DNA of 64,000 bases. It comes from Streptacidiphilus sp. 4-A2. GTDB taxonomy: Bacteria; Actinomycetota; Actinomycetes; Streptomycetales; Streptomycetaceae. Every line of letters starts with the position of its first letter. Position 1 is the first letter of the stretch. The notes beneath the pieces are model-generated. The model did not search any database and was not told the DNA's origin. It was given only the letters and a program-made list of their open reading frames with translations. A program made the translations under genes and the position numbers. Below are positions 39,075 to 48,806 of this stretch, one piece after another. The stretch spans positions 7,365,845 through 7,429,844 of the forward strand of contig JAAFYY010000001.1 in assembly GCA_014284505.1 (NCBI GenBank). Reading direction: 5' to 3'.

Positions 39075-39720
39075 CTACTTCGGCGGCTTCTTCCCGGTCA
39101 TGCCCAGGTAGACCAGCAGCGCCAGGCTGGGCTTGAGCTCCTTGGCCCTGACGCCCCAGGAGTCGAAGCCCTTCTGGTGCTCCGCCACGGCGGCCAGCAT
39201 GGCCACCAGCGAACCGGCCACGGCCGGAGCGCTGACGGAGGCGTCAGCCTTGCCGGAGGCCTGGAGCGCCTTGAGGGAGTCGGTGAGCGAGTTGGTCACC
39301 GCATTGAGGATCTTCATGCGGATCTTGAAGAACCGCTTGTCCCTTCCGCTGAGCCCAACGTCACCACGCGCAGGATGGCCTCGTTGTCGCGCCAGAACGT
39401 GAGGAAGCCGTCAACCAGCTCCTCTGCCGTCTGGTAGCCGGTCTTTCCGGCCCACGACTTGTCGGCGACCAGGTCCTTGAGACCGGCGCCTTCCTTGGCC
39501 ATACCGTCCGCGATTTCGAGGACAGCGCCCTCGACGTCGGGGAAGTACTGGTAGAACGTTGCGGGGAGGTACCCGCCATCCGGGCTACGTCGATCACCTT
39601 GACGTCCCGGTAGGGCGATGTGCTGAGCATCTCGCTAAGGCATTCGAGCAGCTTCTGCCGCGTCGCCTGCCCGCGTCGCCCGGCGACACGCCCGTCGACG
39701 GTGCGAACTTGTCCTGTCAT
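39075..39720 (-). CDS. TetR family transcriptional regulator (frameshifted); candidate regulator of the palindrome
   Basis: About 214 residues from ATG 39720. The HTH region reads GQATRQKLLECLSEMLSTSP and VKVIDVARMAGTSP, then one G is missing near 39568 and the true frame gives ATFYQYFPDVEGAVLEIADG. The ligand domain follows with QTAEELVDGFLTFWRDNEA; a second missing base near 39350 leads to GDKRFFKIRMKILNAVTNSL and the end LVYLGMTGKKPPK. It sits inside the CoA-catabolism island and is the only TetR-type protein in the window, so it is the best candidate to bind ATCTGAC-N5-GTCAGAT, with a CoA ester as plausible ligand. Its own promoter region has only a half-site (GTCAGAT near 39805). Confidence 0.82.
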
Positions 39721-39922
39721 GCCGTCAGTTTACCGTGGCAAGATCCGCGCGCTATCCGGCAGTGTGCCGAATGCTCCGTCGGACTGACGGAGCGCCGGTT
39801 CCGGTCAGATTTTCAGACCTCCACTTGGTTGACTGCCGGCGCCTGCTTGGCCTCCGCACCGACAGCTGATCAGCCATGATCGCTTCTCAATCGGCCTCCG
39901 AGCGGGGGCGTCAGGTCCGCTG

Positions 39923-41286
39923 TCAGGCCGCCGGTCCGGCCGGGCGAACCGTCAGCCGCCCCGCCGCCCGCTGGAGGGCCGCCGGATCCAGCCACTGCGC
40001 CCGGGTCCCGGGCAGGCCGCTGGCGCCCTCGGCCGTGGTGCGCACCGCCAGCACCTGGTTCACCCCGATCCGGTTCTCCTCGAAGGCCAGCGCGGACGCC
40101 GCCATGTAGAGCCGCCACACCCGGGCCCGGCCCAGGGTCGTCAGTTCCGTTGCCCGGTCCCACCCGGACTCCAGGTTGCCGACCCAGCGGCGCAGCGTGA
40201 GCGCGTAGTGCTCGCGCAGCGACTCGACGTCCCTGACCTCGAATCCGGCCTGCTCCAGCAGGGTCACGGTCTCGCCGACCGGGGCCAGGTCGCCGTCGGG
40301 GAAGACATAGGCGCTGATGAAGGGGCTGGTCCGGTAGGCCGTGCCGGGCAGGTTGGGGCGCCGGGCGATCTGATGGTTCAGCAGCCGCCCGCCGGGCGTG
40401 AGCAGCCGGTGCAGCTGGGCCGCATAGCGCCGGTACTGCTCCGTACCGACGTGCTCGGCCATGCCGACGCTGGCGATCGCCTGGTAGGGGCCGTCGTCGA
40501 CCTCGCGGTAGTCCTGGAGCCGGATCGTCAGCTGATCGGACAGCCCGGCCTCGGCGATCCGGGCCCGGGCGCCCTGCGCCTGCTCCTCGGACAGGGTGAT
40601 CCCGGTGCCGACGACCCCGTAGTGCCGGGCGGCGTGCAGCAGCAGCGACCCCCAGCCGCAGCCCACATCCAGCAGCCGCATGCCGGGGCGCAGGCCGAGC
40701 TTGCGGCAGACCAGGTCCAGCTTGGCCTCCTGCGCCTGCTCCAGGGTGCCCGCCTCCGGCGTCCAGTAAGCGCAGGAGTAGACCATGGAGGGGCCCAGTA
40801 CCAGCCGGTAGAAGTCATTGCCCACGTCGTAGTGGTGGCTGATCGCGCGGCGGTCCCGCCCCAGGGTGTGCCGGCCGCCGCTGAGCCCGCGGACCTCCTC
40901 CGGCGGCAGCGGCGGCCTCGGGCCGATCGCGCCGACCCCGGCGACGGTGCCCAGCAGGGTCAGGCCGCGCTGCCCGAGCAGCTCCCGCAGCCGGGGCCGC
41001 AGCACCAGCTCGCCGTCGCGCTCGGCCAGCCGGGCCACCTCGGTCAGCAGCTCGTACAGGTCGGTCCCGGGCGGGATCTCCAGATCCCCGAGACATAGGC
41101 GCGCACCAGCCCCAGCTCGTCCGGGCGCCACAGCAGGTGCCGCAGCGCCCGCCGGTTGCGCAGCAGCAGCGTCGGCGCGCCCTCCGGACCCGCCTCCGAG
41201 CCGTCCCAGGCCCGCAGCCGGATCGGCAGCTCGACACCGAGCAGCTCCCGCAGGAGTCGGGCAAGTCGCTCCGCAACGCCTGCCAA
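39923..41286 (-). CDS. Cyclopropane-fatty-acyl-phospholipid synthase-like SAM methyltransferase (frameshifted)
   Basis: About 453 residues. I use TTG 41286, preceded by GGAGGTGACAGA. N-terminal helical part LAGVAERLARLLRELLGVEL and LRAWDGSEAGPEG, a one-base break near 41098 (LVRAYVSG then DLEIPPGTDLYELL), then the catalytic domain: RRAISHHYDVGNDFYRLVLG, MVYSCAYW, SAM motif MRLLDVGCGWGSLLLHAARH and SVGMAEHVG. This is the CFA/mycolic-acid cyclopropane synthase family; it methylenates or methylates an unsaturated acyl chain of a phospholipid. Divergent from the AfsK-like kinase gene. Confidence 0.85.
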
Positions 41287-41482
41287 TCTGTCACCTCCAG
41301 CAACCGATGGGACATGCCAGGGCGTCAATCTAACGCTCGTGCACCGATTCTCCGGTTGCGGCGCGACACGACCCGCGGACGGTTCCCGAGCATGGCCTAC
41401 TGGTGCACGCGGGCCCTCGGGGCCGTCGGCGGCGACGCCGCCCAGGGCTGGTTTGGCCCCGGAACGGGTCGTCGTTGGAGAA

Positions 41483-41503
41483 TCAGTGCCGTACAGGCAC
41501 TGA
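41483..41503. promoter_or_regulatory. Perfect palindrome upstream of the AfsK-like kinase gene
   Basis: TCAGTGCC and its complement GGCACTGA flank GTACA, ending about 32 bases before the kinase start. No terminator function is expected here, so an operator is likely; the binding protein is unknown. Confidence 0.5.
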
Positions 41504-41535
41504 CGGGGAGCACTCACGGGGAGGTGGCTGAGGAC

Positions 41536-44036
41536 GTGGACCAGCTGACGGCGCACGATCCCAGGCGGATCGGACCTTTTGAGGTGCTCGGACGCCTCGG
41601 CGCGGGCGGGATGGGACTGGTCTACCTGGGCCGCTCCTCCTCGGGCCGCAGGGTGGCCATCAAGACCGTCCGGGGGAGCTCGCGGAGGACCAGCTGTTCC
41701 GGGTCCGCTTCTCGCGCGAGATCGCCGCCGCCCGTACCGTCAGTGGCTTCTACACCGCCGCGGTGGTGGACGCGGACGCCGACGCGCCGGTGCCCTGGCT
41801 CGCCACCGCCTACATCCCCGCGCCCTCGCTGGAGGACCTGGTCGCCGACTGCGGCCCGCTGCCGGTCGGGGCCGTGCGCTGGCTGATCGCGGGCATCGCC
41901 GAGGCACTCCAGTCGATCCACGCGGCCGGGCTGGTCCACCGCGACCTCAAGCCCTCGAATGTGCTGGTCACCGAGGACGGCCCGCGGGTGATCGACTTCG
42001 GCATCGCGGCCGGGGTCTCGCACACCCGGCTGACCATGACCAATGTCGCCGTGGGCACCCCTGCCTACATGTCGCCGGAGCAGGCCAGGGACAGCCGCAG
42101 CGTCACCGGCGCCAGCGACGTGTTCTCGCTGGGCTCGCTGCTGGTCTTCGCCGCCACCGGGCACGCCCCGTACCACGGGGTGAACCCGGTGGAGACGGTG
42201 TTCATGCTCTCCGCGAGGCCCCGGACCTGTCCGGGCTGTCGCCGGAGCTGGCCCCGCTGGTCAAGGCGTGCATGCGGCCCGCGGCGGAGCGGCGGCCGAC
42301 CCCGGCGCAGCTCCAGGAGGAGCTCGCGCCGCACCTGTACGCCAGCGGCGCGGGCGAGGACAGCGACTCCCGGGACTGGCTGCCGCCCCTGGCGATGGAG
42401 CTGATCGACCGCAGGCGGGGGCGGCGCGGCAGCACGGGCGCACCGGTCCAGCCCCTGGCCCAGCCGCCCGCGCAGCCGCCGCGCAGCCGCCCGTCCAGCC
42501 CCAGGCTCCGGCCCAGGCTCCCGACCGGCAGGCCCCGCCGGTGCAGCAGCCGCCGCGCTCCGGACCGCGGACGCTGGACCCGCGGACCGGCGAGACGCCG
42601 CCCACCGAGAAGGTCCGCCCGGTCGGCGAGCGCCCGGCCGGCGGCCGGCATGCGGCCGACCCGCAGGCCGAGCCGCCCGGGCCGACCACGCCGACGCCGG
42701 TGGTCCGGCTGGTCGGCGGATCGGTCCCGATCGGCCCGGGCGTCCGCGCCGGGGGCACCGGCGCCGCCACCCACCCCGCCGAGCCGGTGCCGCCGCCCGG
42801 CACCGACTGGGTCCGCCGCGCCCAGCAGCCCTCGCAGCCCTCGCAGCTTTCGCAGCCCTCTCAGCTTTCGCAGTCGCCGCAGACCGGGCATCCGCTCCAG
42901 CCCCAGCCGCAGCCGCAGCAGGCTGCGCCGACCGCCGCCCCGGCCGCTGGCGGCCCTGGCGGTTCCGGATGTCCAACGATGTCTGGGGCACCCCCGAGGT
43001 GCACGACGGTGCGCTGTTCATCACCAGCTTCGAGGTCCACGCCCTGGACATCGCCACCGGCCGCCGCCGCTTCAAGAGCCGCGACGTCGCCTGGGCGATG
43101 TCCGTCGCCGACGGCCGGATCCACGCCGCGGACGGCCCCAACCTGTTCACCCTCACCGCCGCCGACGGCTCCGAGCGCTGGCGGGTGGTGCTGGACGGCT
43201 GGACCTACTCGCTGGACACCGGTGGCGGGGCGGTGGTGGCCGGCACCAGAGGCGGCGGCGTGCAGGTCCGCTCCGCGATCGACGGCAGCGAGATGTGGCA
43301 GGTCAAGGACGCCCAGCAGGAGTACGAGAACCAGCAGTCCGGCCCGTGCGTGGTCGGCGACTCGGTCTACTACCACGGCGGCGGGCGGCTGTGGTCGCTG
43401 GACCTGACCACCGGCCGCCCGCGCTGGTCGTTCCCGCTCGGCGAGGACGTGCCCTCGCACCCGGTGCTCCGCCAGGGCGTGCTCTATCTGGCCTCCGGCA
43501 CCCGGCTGCTGGCCCTGGACGAGGCCAGCGGGGAGCAGCGCTGGCGCTACGACACGCCGGTGGCGCTGTTCACCCCGCCGACGCTGGACGACCAGGGCGG
43601 CCTGTTCGCGGCCGACTACCTGGGGTCGGTGGTGGCGCTGGACACCGCCACCGGCGCGGTCCGCTGGCGTGGCCGGACCGGCGGCCGCCAGGGCGCCGAC
43701 CCGGTGCCGGTGGCCGAGGGGACGCTGCTGGTCGGCAGTGGGGACACGGTCTACGCCTTCGACACGGCGCAGGGCGACGAGCGCTGGCGCTACACCGCCC
43801 GCGGCGAGCTCACCGGCGCTCCGGCGGCCGCGGGCGGGCTGGTGCACCTGGGCAGCCGGGACCACTCGCTGCACACGCTGGACCTGGCCACCGGCCGGCT
43901 GCGCTGGAAGCTGGACACCGGCGGCGAGATCACCGGCCCGCCGGTGGCGGTCGACGGCCGGGTCTTCGCGTGCAGCAAGGACCGCTGCGTGTACGCGCTG
44001 GACGCGGCCCGGGGCACCGCCACCGCCCGCGACTGA
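41536..44036 (+). CDS. afsK: AfsK-like serine/threonine protein kinase with C-terminal PQQ beta-propeller (frameshifted)
   Basis: Kinase of the type that phosphorylates AfsR in Streptomyces and links to secondary metabolism and hyphal tips. GTG 41536 (DQLTAHDPRRIGPFEVLGRL) is preferred; GTG 41524 is possible. Kinase motifs: GRLGAGGMGLVYLGRS, VAIKTVRG with the ATP-binding Lys, GLVHRDLKPSNVLV, RVIDFGIAAGV and GTPAYMSPEQARDS. A Pro/Gln/Ser-rich linker (42430-42960) with repeated QPSQ units follows, then about seven propeller blades (LDIATGRRRF, LDLTTGRPRWSFP, LDEASGEQRWRYD, LDTATGAVRWRGR, LDLATGRLRWKLD) and the end CSKDRCVYALDAARGTATA. No membrane helix. Frame switches near 41675, 42208, 42480 and 42965. 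Confidence 0.83.
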
Positions 44037-44045
44037 GCCGCTCGG

Positions 44046-44089
44046 GCCCGGCGCAGGCCCGGCGCAGGCCCGGCGCAGGCCCGGCGCAG
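44046..44089. repeat. 11-bp tandem repeat between afsK-like gene and galE
   Basis: Four exact copies of GCCCGGCGCAG in the 74-base gap between the two convergent genes. May serve as a structural terminator; otherwise no function seen. Confidence 0.65.
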
Positions 44090-44110
44090 GCCGGGCGGTG
44101 GTCGGTCCGG

Positions 44111-45079
44111 CTACGGGTGGCGCAGCTGCCAGCCGGCCCAGGCGGAGGTGATCATCTCCTCCACCCCGTACCGGGCGGTCCAGCCCAGTTCGGCGGCGAT
44201 CCGCTCGGCCGAGGCCACCACCCGGGCCGGGTCCCCCGGGCGGCGGCCGACGACCTCGCCGGTGGCGTCCAGGCCGGTGACCCGGCCGATCACGTCCAGC
44301 ATCTCGCGGACCGAGACGCCGACCCCGCGGCCGATGTTCAGCACCAGCTCGGTGCTGTCCGGCTGCTCGCGCAGCCGCTGGACGGCGGCCACATGGGCGG
44401 CGGCGACGTCCGCGACATGGATGTAGTCGCGGACGCAGGTGCCGTCCGCGGTCGGGTAGTCACCGCCGAACACCAGCGGTGCCTGTCCGGCGGCGAGCCG
44501 CTCGAAGACCATCGGCACCAGGTTGAAGACGCCCGGGTCGGCCAGCTCGGGGGCGGCCGCCCCGGCGACGTTGAAGTAACGCAGCGCGACCGTGCCCATG
44601 CCGTGCGCCCGCCCGGTCGCCCGGACCAGCCACTCCCCGGCGAGCTTGGTCTCGCCGTAGGGGTTGATCGGCGCGCAGGGGGTGTCCTCGGTCACCGTCT
44701 CCACGTCCGGCATGCCGTAGACGGCGGCGGAGGAGGAGAGCAGGAACCGCCGGACCCCGGCTTCGGCGGCGGCCTCCAGCACCACCCGCAGGCCCTCGAC
44801 GTTCTCCCGGTAGTAGCGCAGCGGCTGCTCGACCGACTCGGCGACCTGCTTCTTGGCGGCGATGTGCAGCACGCCCTCGACCTCGTGCTCGGCCAGCACC
44901 CGGTCCAGCAGCGGACGGTCCAGGGTGGAGCCGGCCACCAGGGTCACCCCCTGCGGCAGCCGGGCCGGGTCGCCGGTGCTCAGGTCGTCCAGCACCACCA
45001 CGGGGATGCCCGCCGCGGCCATGGCCCTTATGACATGCGCCCCGATGTAGCCCGCTCCGCCTGTGATCACCCAACTCAT
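44111..45079 (-). CDS. galE: UDP-glucose 4-epimerase
   Basis: 322 residues, intact, from ATG 45079. NAD-binding GGAGYIGAHVIRAM at the N-terminus, LSSSAAVYGMPD and the catalytic YGETK (Y-x3-K), then ALRYFNVAGA and a typical ending. Interconverts UDP-glucose and UDP-galactose, giving galactosyl donors for envelope polymers; galU at 60592 makes its substrate. Ends 10 bases before the DUF35 gene at 45090, which is co-directional and upstream of it, so read-through is possible. Confidence 0.92.
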   Translation of the reverse strand: MSWVITGGAGYIGAHVIRAMAAAGIPVVVLDDLSTGDPARLPQGVTLVAGSTLDRPLLDRVLAEHEVEGVLHIAAKKQVAESVEQPLRYYRENVEGLRVVLEAAAEAGVRRFLLSSSAAVYGMPDVETVTEDTPCAPINPYGETKLAGEWLVRATGRAHGMGTVALRYFNVAGAAAPELADPGVFNLVPMVFERLAAGQAPLVFGGDYPTADGTCVRDYIHVADVAAAHVAAVQRLREQPDSTELVLNIGRGVGVSVREMLDVIGRVTGLDATGEVVGRRPGDPARVVASAERIAAELGWTARYGVEEMITSAWAGWQLRHP

Positions 45080-45089
45080 GCCTGGAATG

Positions 45090-45584
45090 CTAGCCGGGCC
45101 TGCCCCCGGCGGCCGCGCGATCCGCGGAGCCGGTCAGTGCCCAGCGCGGAACGGTCACACCGGGCGCCAGCTTCTGGTACACGACCTGGACCGGCGCGCC
45201 GATCCGCAGCCGCGCGGTGTCGACCGCGTCCAGCGGGGCGTCCGGACGCCGGACCGAGGGGGTCAGCGTGCCCACCAGCCGGATGCCCGGGGCGTCGTCC
45301 AGCTCGACCAGGGCCACCGGGTAGGGGGCCTGCGCGGCGTAGGCGGGCAGCAGCGGGGGATGCGCGACCACGAACGACCACAGCCGGCCGCGGCCGGAGA
45401 CCAGGTCCCAGCGGGTCCCGAAGCCGTGGCAGCGGGGGCAGCAGGGCCGCGGCGGGAAACGCCGCAGGCCGCAGTCGGTGCAGCACTGCACCCGCAGTTC
45501 GCCGCGCCGGACGTACTGCCAGAACGGCTCGCCGTCCGCGTCCGGCCAGGGCAGCAGCAGTCCGCCGGAGTCGTCGCCGGTCAT
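45090..45584 (-). CDS. DUF35 Zn-ribbon/OB-fold protein, second copy
   Basis: 164 residues from ATG 45584 with GGAGA 5 bases upstream. Zinc ribbon complete: QCCTDCGLRRFPPRPCCPRC, followed by the OB part SGRGRLWSFVVAHPPLLPAY and VALVELDDAPGIRLVGTL. Such proteins hand acyl-CoA to a thiolase-like partner. The partner is presumably the thiolase encoded just upstream (45663-46805), from which it is separated by 78 bases of tandem repeats. Intact. Confidence 0.87.
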   Translation of the reverse strand: MTGDDSGGLLLPWPDADGEPFWQYVRRGELRVQCCTDCGLRRFPPRPCCPRCHGFGTRWDLVSGRGRLWSFVVAHPPLLPAYAAQAPYPVALVELDDAPGIRLVGTLTPSVRRPDAPLDAVDTARLRIGAPVQVVYQKLAPGVTVPRWALTGSADRAAAGGRPG

Positions 45585-45603
45585 GGGGTCTCCTTCGTCC
45601 GTC

Positions 45604-45661
45604 CGGGGCAGCGTTCCGGGGCAGCGTTCGGGGCAGCGTTCGGGCCAGCGTTCGGGGCAGC
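45604..45661. repeat. 12-13-bp tandem repeat between thiolase and DUF35 genes
   Basis: Four and a half copies of (C)GGGGCAGCGTTC fill the gap, right up to the thiolase stop codon. Copy number may vary between strains. Confidence 0.7.
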
Positions 45662-45662
45662 A

Positions 45663-46805
45663 TCACGCGCGCAGCAGCAGGGCCGAGGTGGGTACCCCCT
45701 CCCCGGCGGTGACCAGGCAGGTGGCGGCATCCGGGACCTGCGCGGTGGAGGTCCCGCGGAGCTGCTTCACCCCCTCGTTGATCAGGTTGAAGCCGTGCAC
45801 ATAGCCGTCGGACAGGCCGCCTCCACCGGTGTTGATCGGCAGCCGGCCGCCGAGTTCCAGCGCGCCGCCCTCGGTGAAGGCCGCGCCCTCGCCGCGCCCG
45901 CAGAAGCCGTAGCCCTCCAGCGAGAGCGGGACCAGCGGGGTGAACGCGTCGTAGATCTGGGCCGTGTCGACGTCCTGCGGGCCCAGGTCGGCGTGCTTCC
46001 ACAGATGCCGGGCGGCAGTCCAGGCGGGGCCGGTCAGCGGGTCCTCGGTCCAGTAGTTGACCATCCCGTGGTGCTGCGCGGGCAGGCTCTGCGCGGCGGC
46101 GTGCACATACACCGGCCGGCGACGGCAGTCGCGGGCCCGGTCCGCGCCGACCACCACGCAGGCCAGCGCGCCGTCCGTCTCCAGGCAGTTGTCGTAGAGG
46201 CAGAGCGGTTCGGAGATCCAGCGGGAGTCCATGTACATCTCCCGGGTCAGCGGCCGGTCGTACATCACCGCCGCCGGGTTCTGGTTGGCCCGGTTGCGGC
46301 AGGCGAGGGCGACATTGAAGAGGTGGTCGCGGGTGGCCCCGTACTCGTGCATGTAGCGGCGGGCCAGCATGGCGATCTCGTCGGCCGGGCGGAGCAGCCC
46401 GAACGGCCGGGTCCACTGGGCGGGTGTGGGCAGTTGCACGCTGGTGCTGGTCCACGGCCGGACGCCGGAGCCGCGCTTGCGGGAGCGCCAGGCGACGCCG
46501 ACCGAGGCCTGCCCGGTGGCGACGGCCATGGCCAGGTGGGCGACGGTGGCGCAGGAGCCGCCGCCGCCGAAGCCGGTACGGCTGAAGAAGGTGATGTCGC
46601 CCGCGCCGATCGACTTGGCGAGCTCCACCTCGTCGGTCTCCTCCATGGTGTAGGAGGCCAGGGCGTCCACCTCGCCGGGGTCGATCCCGGCGTCCTCCAG
46701 GGCGGCGAGCACCGCCCGGCAGGCGAGGGTCTTCTCGGGCTCGTCCAGATGCCTGGCGAAGCGGGTCTGGCCGATGCCGACGATTGCTGCGCGGTCCTTG
46801 AGCAT
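45663..46805 (-). CDS. Thiolase-like (SCP-x/Ltp type) protein, second copy
   Basis: 380 residues, intact, from ATG 46805. KDRAAIVGIGQTRFARHLDE at the start, a Cys in the nucleophile region GFGGGGSCATVAHLAMAVA, AQIYDAFTPLVPLSLEGYGF and NTGGGGLSDGYVHGFNLI with the active-site His. Unlike the copy at 35417, it retains the Cys. Together with the DUF35 protein at 45090 it should form a complex that cleaves a carbon-carbon bond in an acyl-CoA. Operator copy 6 lies 24 bases upstream. Confidence 0.87.
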   Translation of the reverse strand: MLKDRAAIVGIGQTRFARHLDEPEKTLACRAVLAALEDAGIDPGEVDALASYTMEETDEVELAKSIGAGDITFFSRTGFGGGGSCATVAHLAMAVATGQASVGVAWRSRKRGSGVRPWTSTSVQLPTPAQWTRPFGLLRPADEIAMLARRYMHEYGATRDHLFNVALACRNRANQNPAAVMYDRPLTREMYMDSRWISEPLCLYDNCLETDGALACVVVGADRARDCRRRPVYVHAAAQSLPAQHHGMVNYWTEDPLTGPAWTAARHLWKHADLGPQDVDTAQIYDAFTPLVPLSLEGYGFCGRGEGAAFTEGGALELGGRLPINTGGGGLSDGYVHGFNLINEGVKQLRGTSTAQVPDAATCLVTAGEGVPTSALLLRA

Positions 46806-46828
46806 CGAACCCCCGTGAGGACGCGGAA

Positions 46829-46847
46829 ATCTGACGTTGCGTCAGAA
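46829..46847. promoter_or_regulatory. Operator copy 6: ATCTGAC-GTTGC-GTCAGAA
   Basis: One base short of a perfect palindrome, 24 bases before the thiolase gene on the minus strand. Confidence 0.7.
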
Positions 46848-46888
46848 TAGAGCGCACCTCCTCTGGCCGGTAGGGCACGGCCGACCTA

Positions 46889-46907
46889 ATCTGACGTAGC
46901 ATCAACG
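46889..46907. promoter_or_regulatory. Operator copy 7: ATCTGAC-GTAGC-ATCAACG
   Basis: Full left arm, degenerate right arm; 60 bases from copy 6 and 120 bases before the acyl-CoA ligase start on the plus strand, so the pair lies between two divergent units. Confidence 0.5.
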
Positions 46908-47026
46908 AACCGGTTGACCACAGTGCTTGTTCGGCAGCGCTTGCTGGGCGGTGCCCGTTCTTGCTCGTCCTTTCTCGTTCTTGCTCGTTCTGCAGTGCTT
47001 GTTCGGTGCGGCGCTTGGAGGGCAAC

Positions 47027-48704
47027 ATGCGCGGTGACCTGGAATGGGGCAGCATCCCCCGGCTGGTGCAGGAGGCGGCCGACTGCTACGGCGAGGCCGA
47101 GGCCGTGGCCGGTGCGCGCACCCGGATCAGCTACCGGGGGCTCGGGCGACAAGTCCGCCGCGCCGCCGCCGCGATGATCGCCGCCGGGATCGAGCCCGGT
47201 GACCGGGTCGCCCTCTGGGCGCCGAACACCCCCGGCTTCGTGGTCGCCGCGCTCGGCGCGGTCAGCGCCGGGGCCGTGCTGGTACCGCTGGGCACCCGGC
47301 TCAAGGGCGCCGAGGTGGTGGAGCTGCTGCGCCGCACCGGGGCGTCGGCGCTGTTCGTCACCGACACCTTCCTCGGCGTCAGCTATGTCTCCGCGCTGCG
47401 CGCCGCGGTCGGCGCCGCCGCCCGGCCGGTGCTGTTTCCGCGGCCTCCGCTGCCGGTGCCGCTGCCGCTGCCGCCCGCGCCTCCGCTGCCTTCGTCGGCG
47501 GAGGGCTGCCCGGGCTGCCACGGCTGCACACCGCGGTCGTCCTGGGCGACCGCGCCGACGCGCCCCCCGGGTTCCGGCACTGGCGCGGCTTTCTGGCCGC
47601 CGGAGCCGGGGTGCCCGACCGGGCCGTGCACGAGCGCATCGACTCGGTCCGCGGCGAGGACCCGGCCGACATGATGTTCACCTCCGGCACCACCGGCGTG
47701 CCCAAGGCCGCGGTGACCACGCCCAGAACCTGCGTGCCTTCTCCACCTGGGCCGACCTGGCCGGTCTGACCCGGGGCGACCGCTATCTCGCGGTCAACCC
47801 GTTCAGCCACACCTTCGGCTACAAGGCCGGCATCCTCGCTTCGCTGATGTGCGGCGCGACCCTGCTGCCGCAGCCCGTCTTCGATGCCGGGGCGGTCCTC
47901 GCCAAGATCTCCACCGAGCGGGTCACCGTGCTCCCGGGCGCGCCCACGGTCTATCAGTCGCTGCTGGACCATCCCGCGCGCTCCGGCTACGACCTGGGCT
48001 CGCTGCGGCTGGCCGTCACCGGCGCGGCCGTGGTCCCGCTGGAACTGGTCACCCGGATCCGCCAGGACCTCGGCTTCGACACCGTGCTCACCGCCTACGG
48101 CCTGACCGAGTGCTGCGGACTGGTCACCATGTGCCGCCGGGGGGACGACCCCGGGCTGATCGCGGCCACCTCCGGCCGGGCCGTCCCCGGCGTGGAGCTT
48201 CGGGTCGCCGTCGCGGACGGCAAGCCCGTCCTGCCCGGCACCCCCGGCGAGGTCCAGGTGCGCGGCTACAACGTGATGTGCGGCTACTTCGAGGACCCGG
48301 ACGGCACCGCCGCCGCCTTCACCGGCGACGGCTGGCTGCGCACCGGTGACATCGGGATCGTCGACGACGACGGCAACCTGCGGATCACCGACCGGCTCGG
48401 GGACATGTTCACCGTCGGCGGCTTCAACGCCTATCCCGCCGAGATAGAACGCGTGCTCGCCCGCCACCCCCTGGTCGCCGACTGCGCGGTCGTCGGCGTC
48501 CCCGACCCCCGCCTCGGCGAGGTCGGCAAGGCCTTTGTCGTCCCCAACGGCGACCCCGGGCCCGGCGCGGCGGAGGAGCTGATCGACTGGGCGCGGCGGG
48601 AGATGGCCAACTACAAGGTGCCGCGGCAGGTCGCCTTCCGGGCCGAACTGCCGCGCAACGCCTCCGGAAAGGTACTCAAGGGGCAGCTGCGGGCCGAGGA
48701 CTGA
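47027..48704 (+). CDS. AMP-forming acyl-CoA ligase, FadD3-like (frameshifted)
   Basis: About 560 residues. ATG 47027 has GGAGG 5 bases upstream. N-terminal GSIPRLVQEAADCYGEAEAV and RVALWAPNTPGFVVAALGAV; after a frame switch near 47515 the ATP-binding P-loop MFTSGTTGVPKAAVTT appears, and another near 47725 leads to LNPFSHTFGY-like VNPFSHTFGYKAGILASLMC, LTAYGLTECCG, GWLRTGDIG and NASGKVLKGQL with the catalytic Lys. It activates a carboxylic acid to its CoA ester via an acyl-adenylate. The closest pattern I recall is FadD3, which works on steroid ring remnants; that is a guess from similarity. Start of a unit under operator copy 7. Confidence 0.84.
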
Positions 48705-48806
48705 GCCGCCCCGGAGGTCTCCGCGTCGCCCGGCGCGGGCCGGACTCTCATGCCTGCCCTACCTCCGCCACAGGCTCCGCACAGCCCGGTGCCGAAACGT
48801 GGCGGC

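Noticed and set aside
39776..39794. Palindrome CTCCGTC-GGACT-GACGGAG before the tetR gene as a further operator copy
   Set aside because: The arms run in the opposite sense (GTC-N5-GAC instead of GAC-N5-GTC), so it is a different sequence; it could still be a site for another protein.
41579..45712. A very long plus-strand open frame (1377 codons) across the kinase gene and antisense to galE
   Set aside because: Its parts are Arg/Pro/Gly-rich reading-frame shadows; only short pieces coincide with the kinase after a frame switch. galE on the other strand has full motifs.
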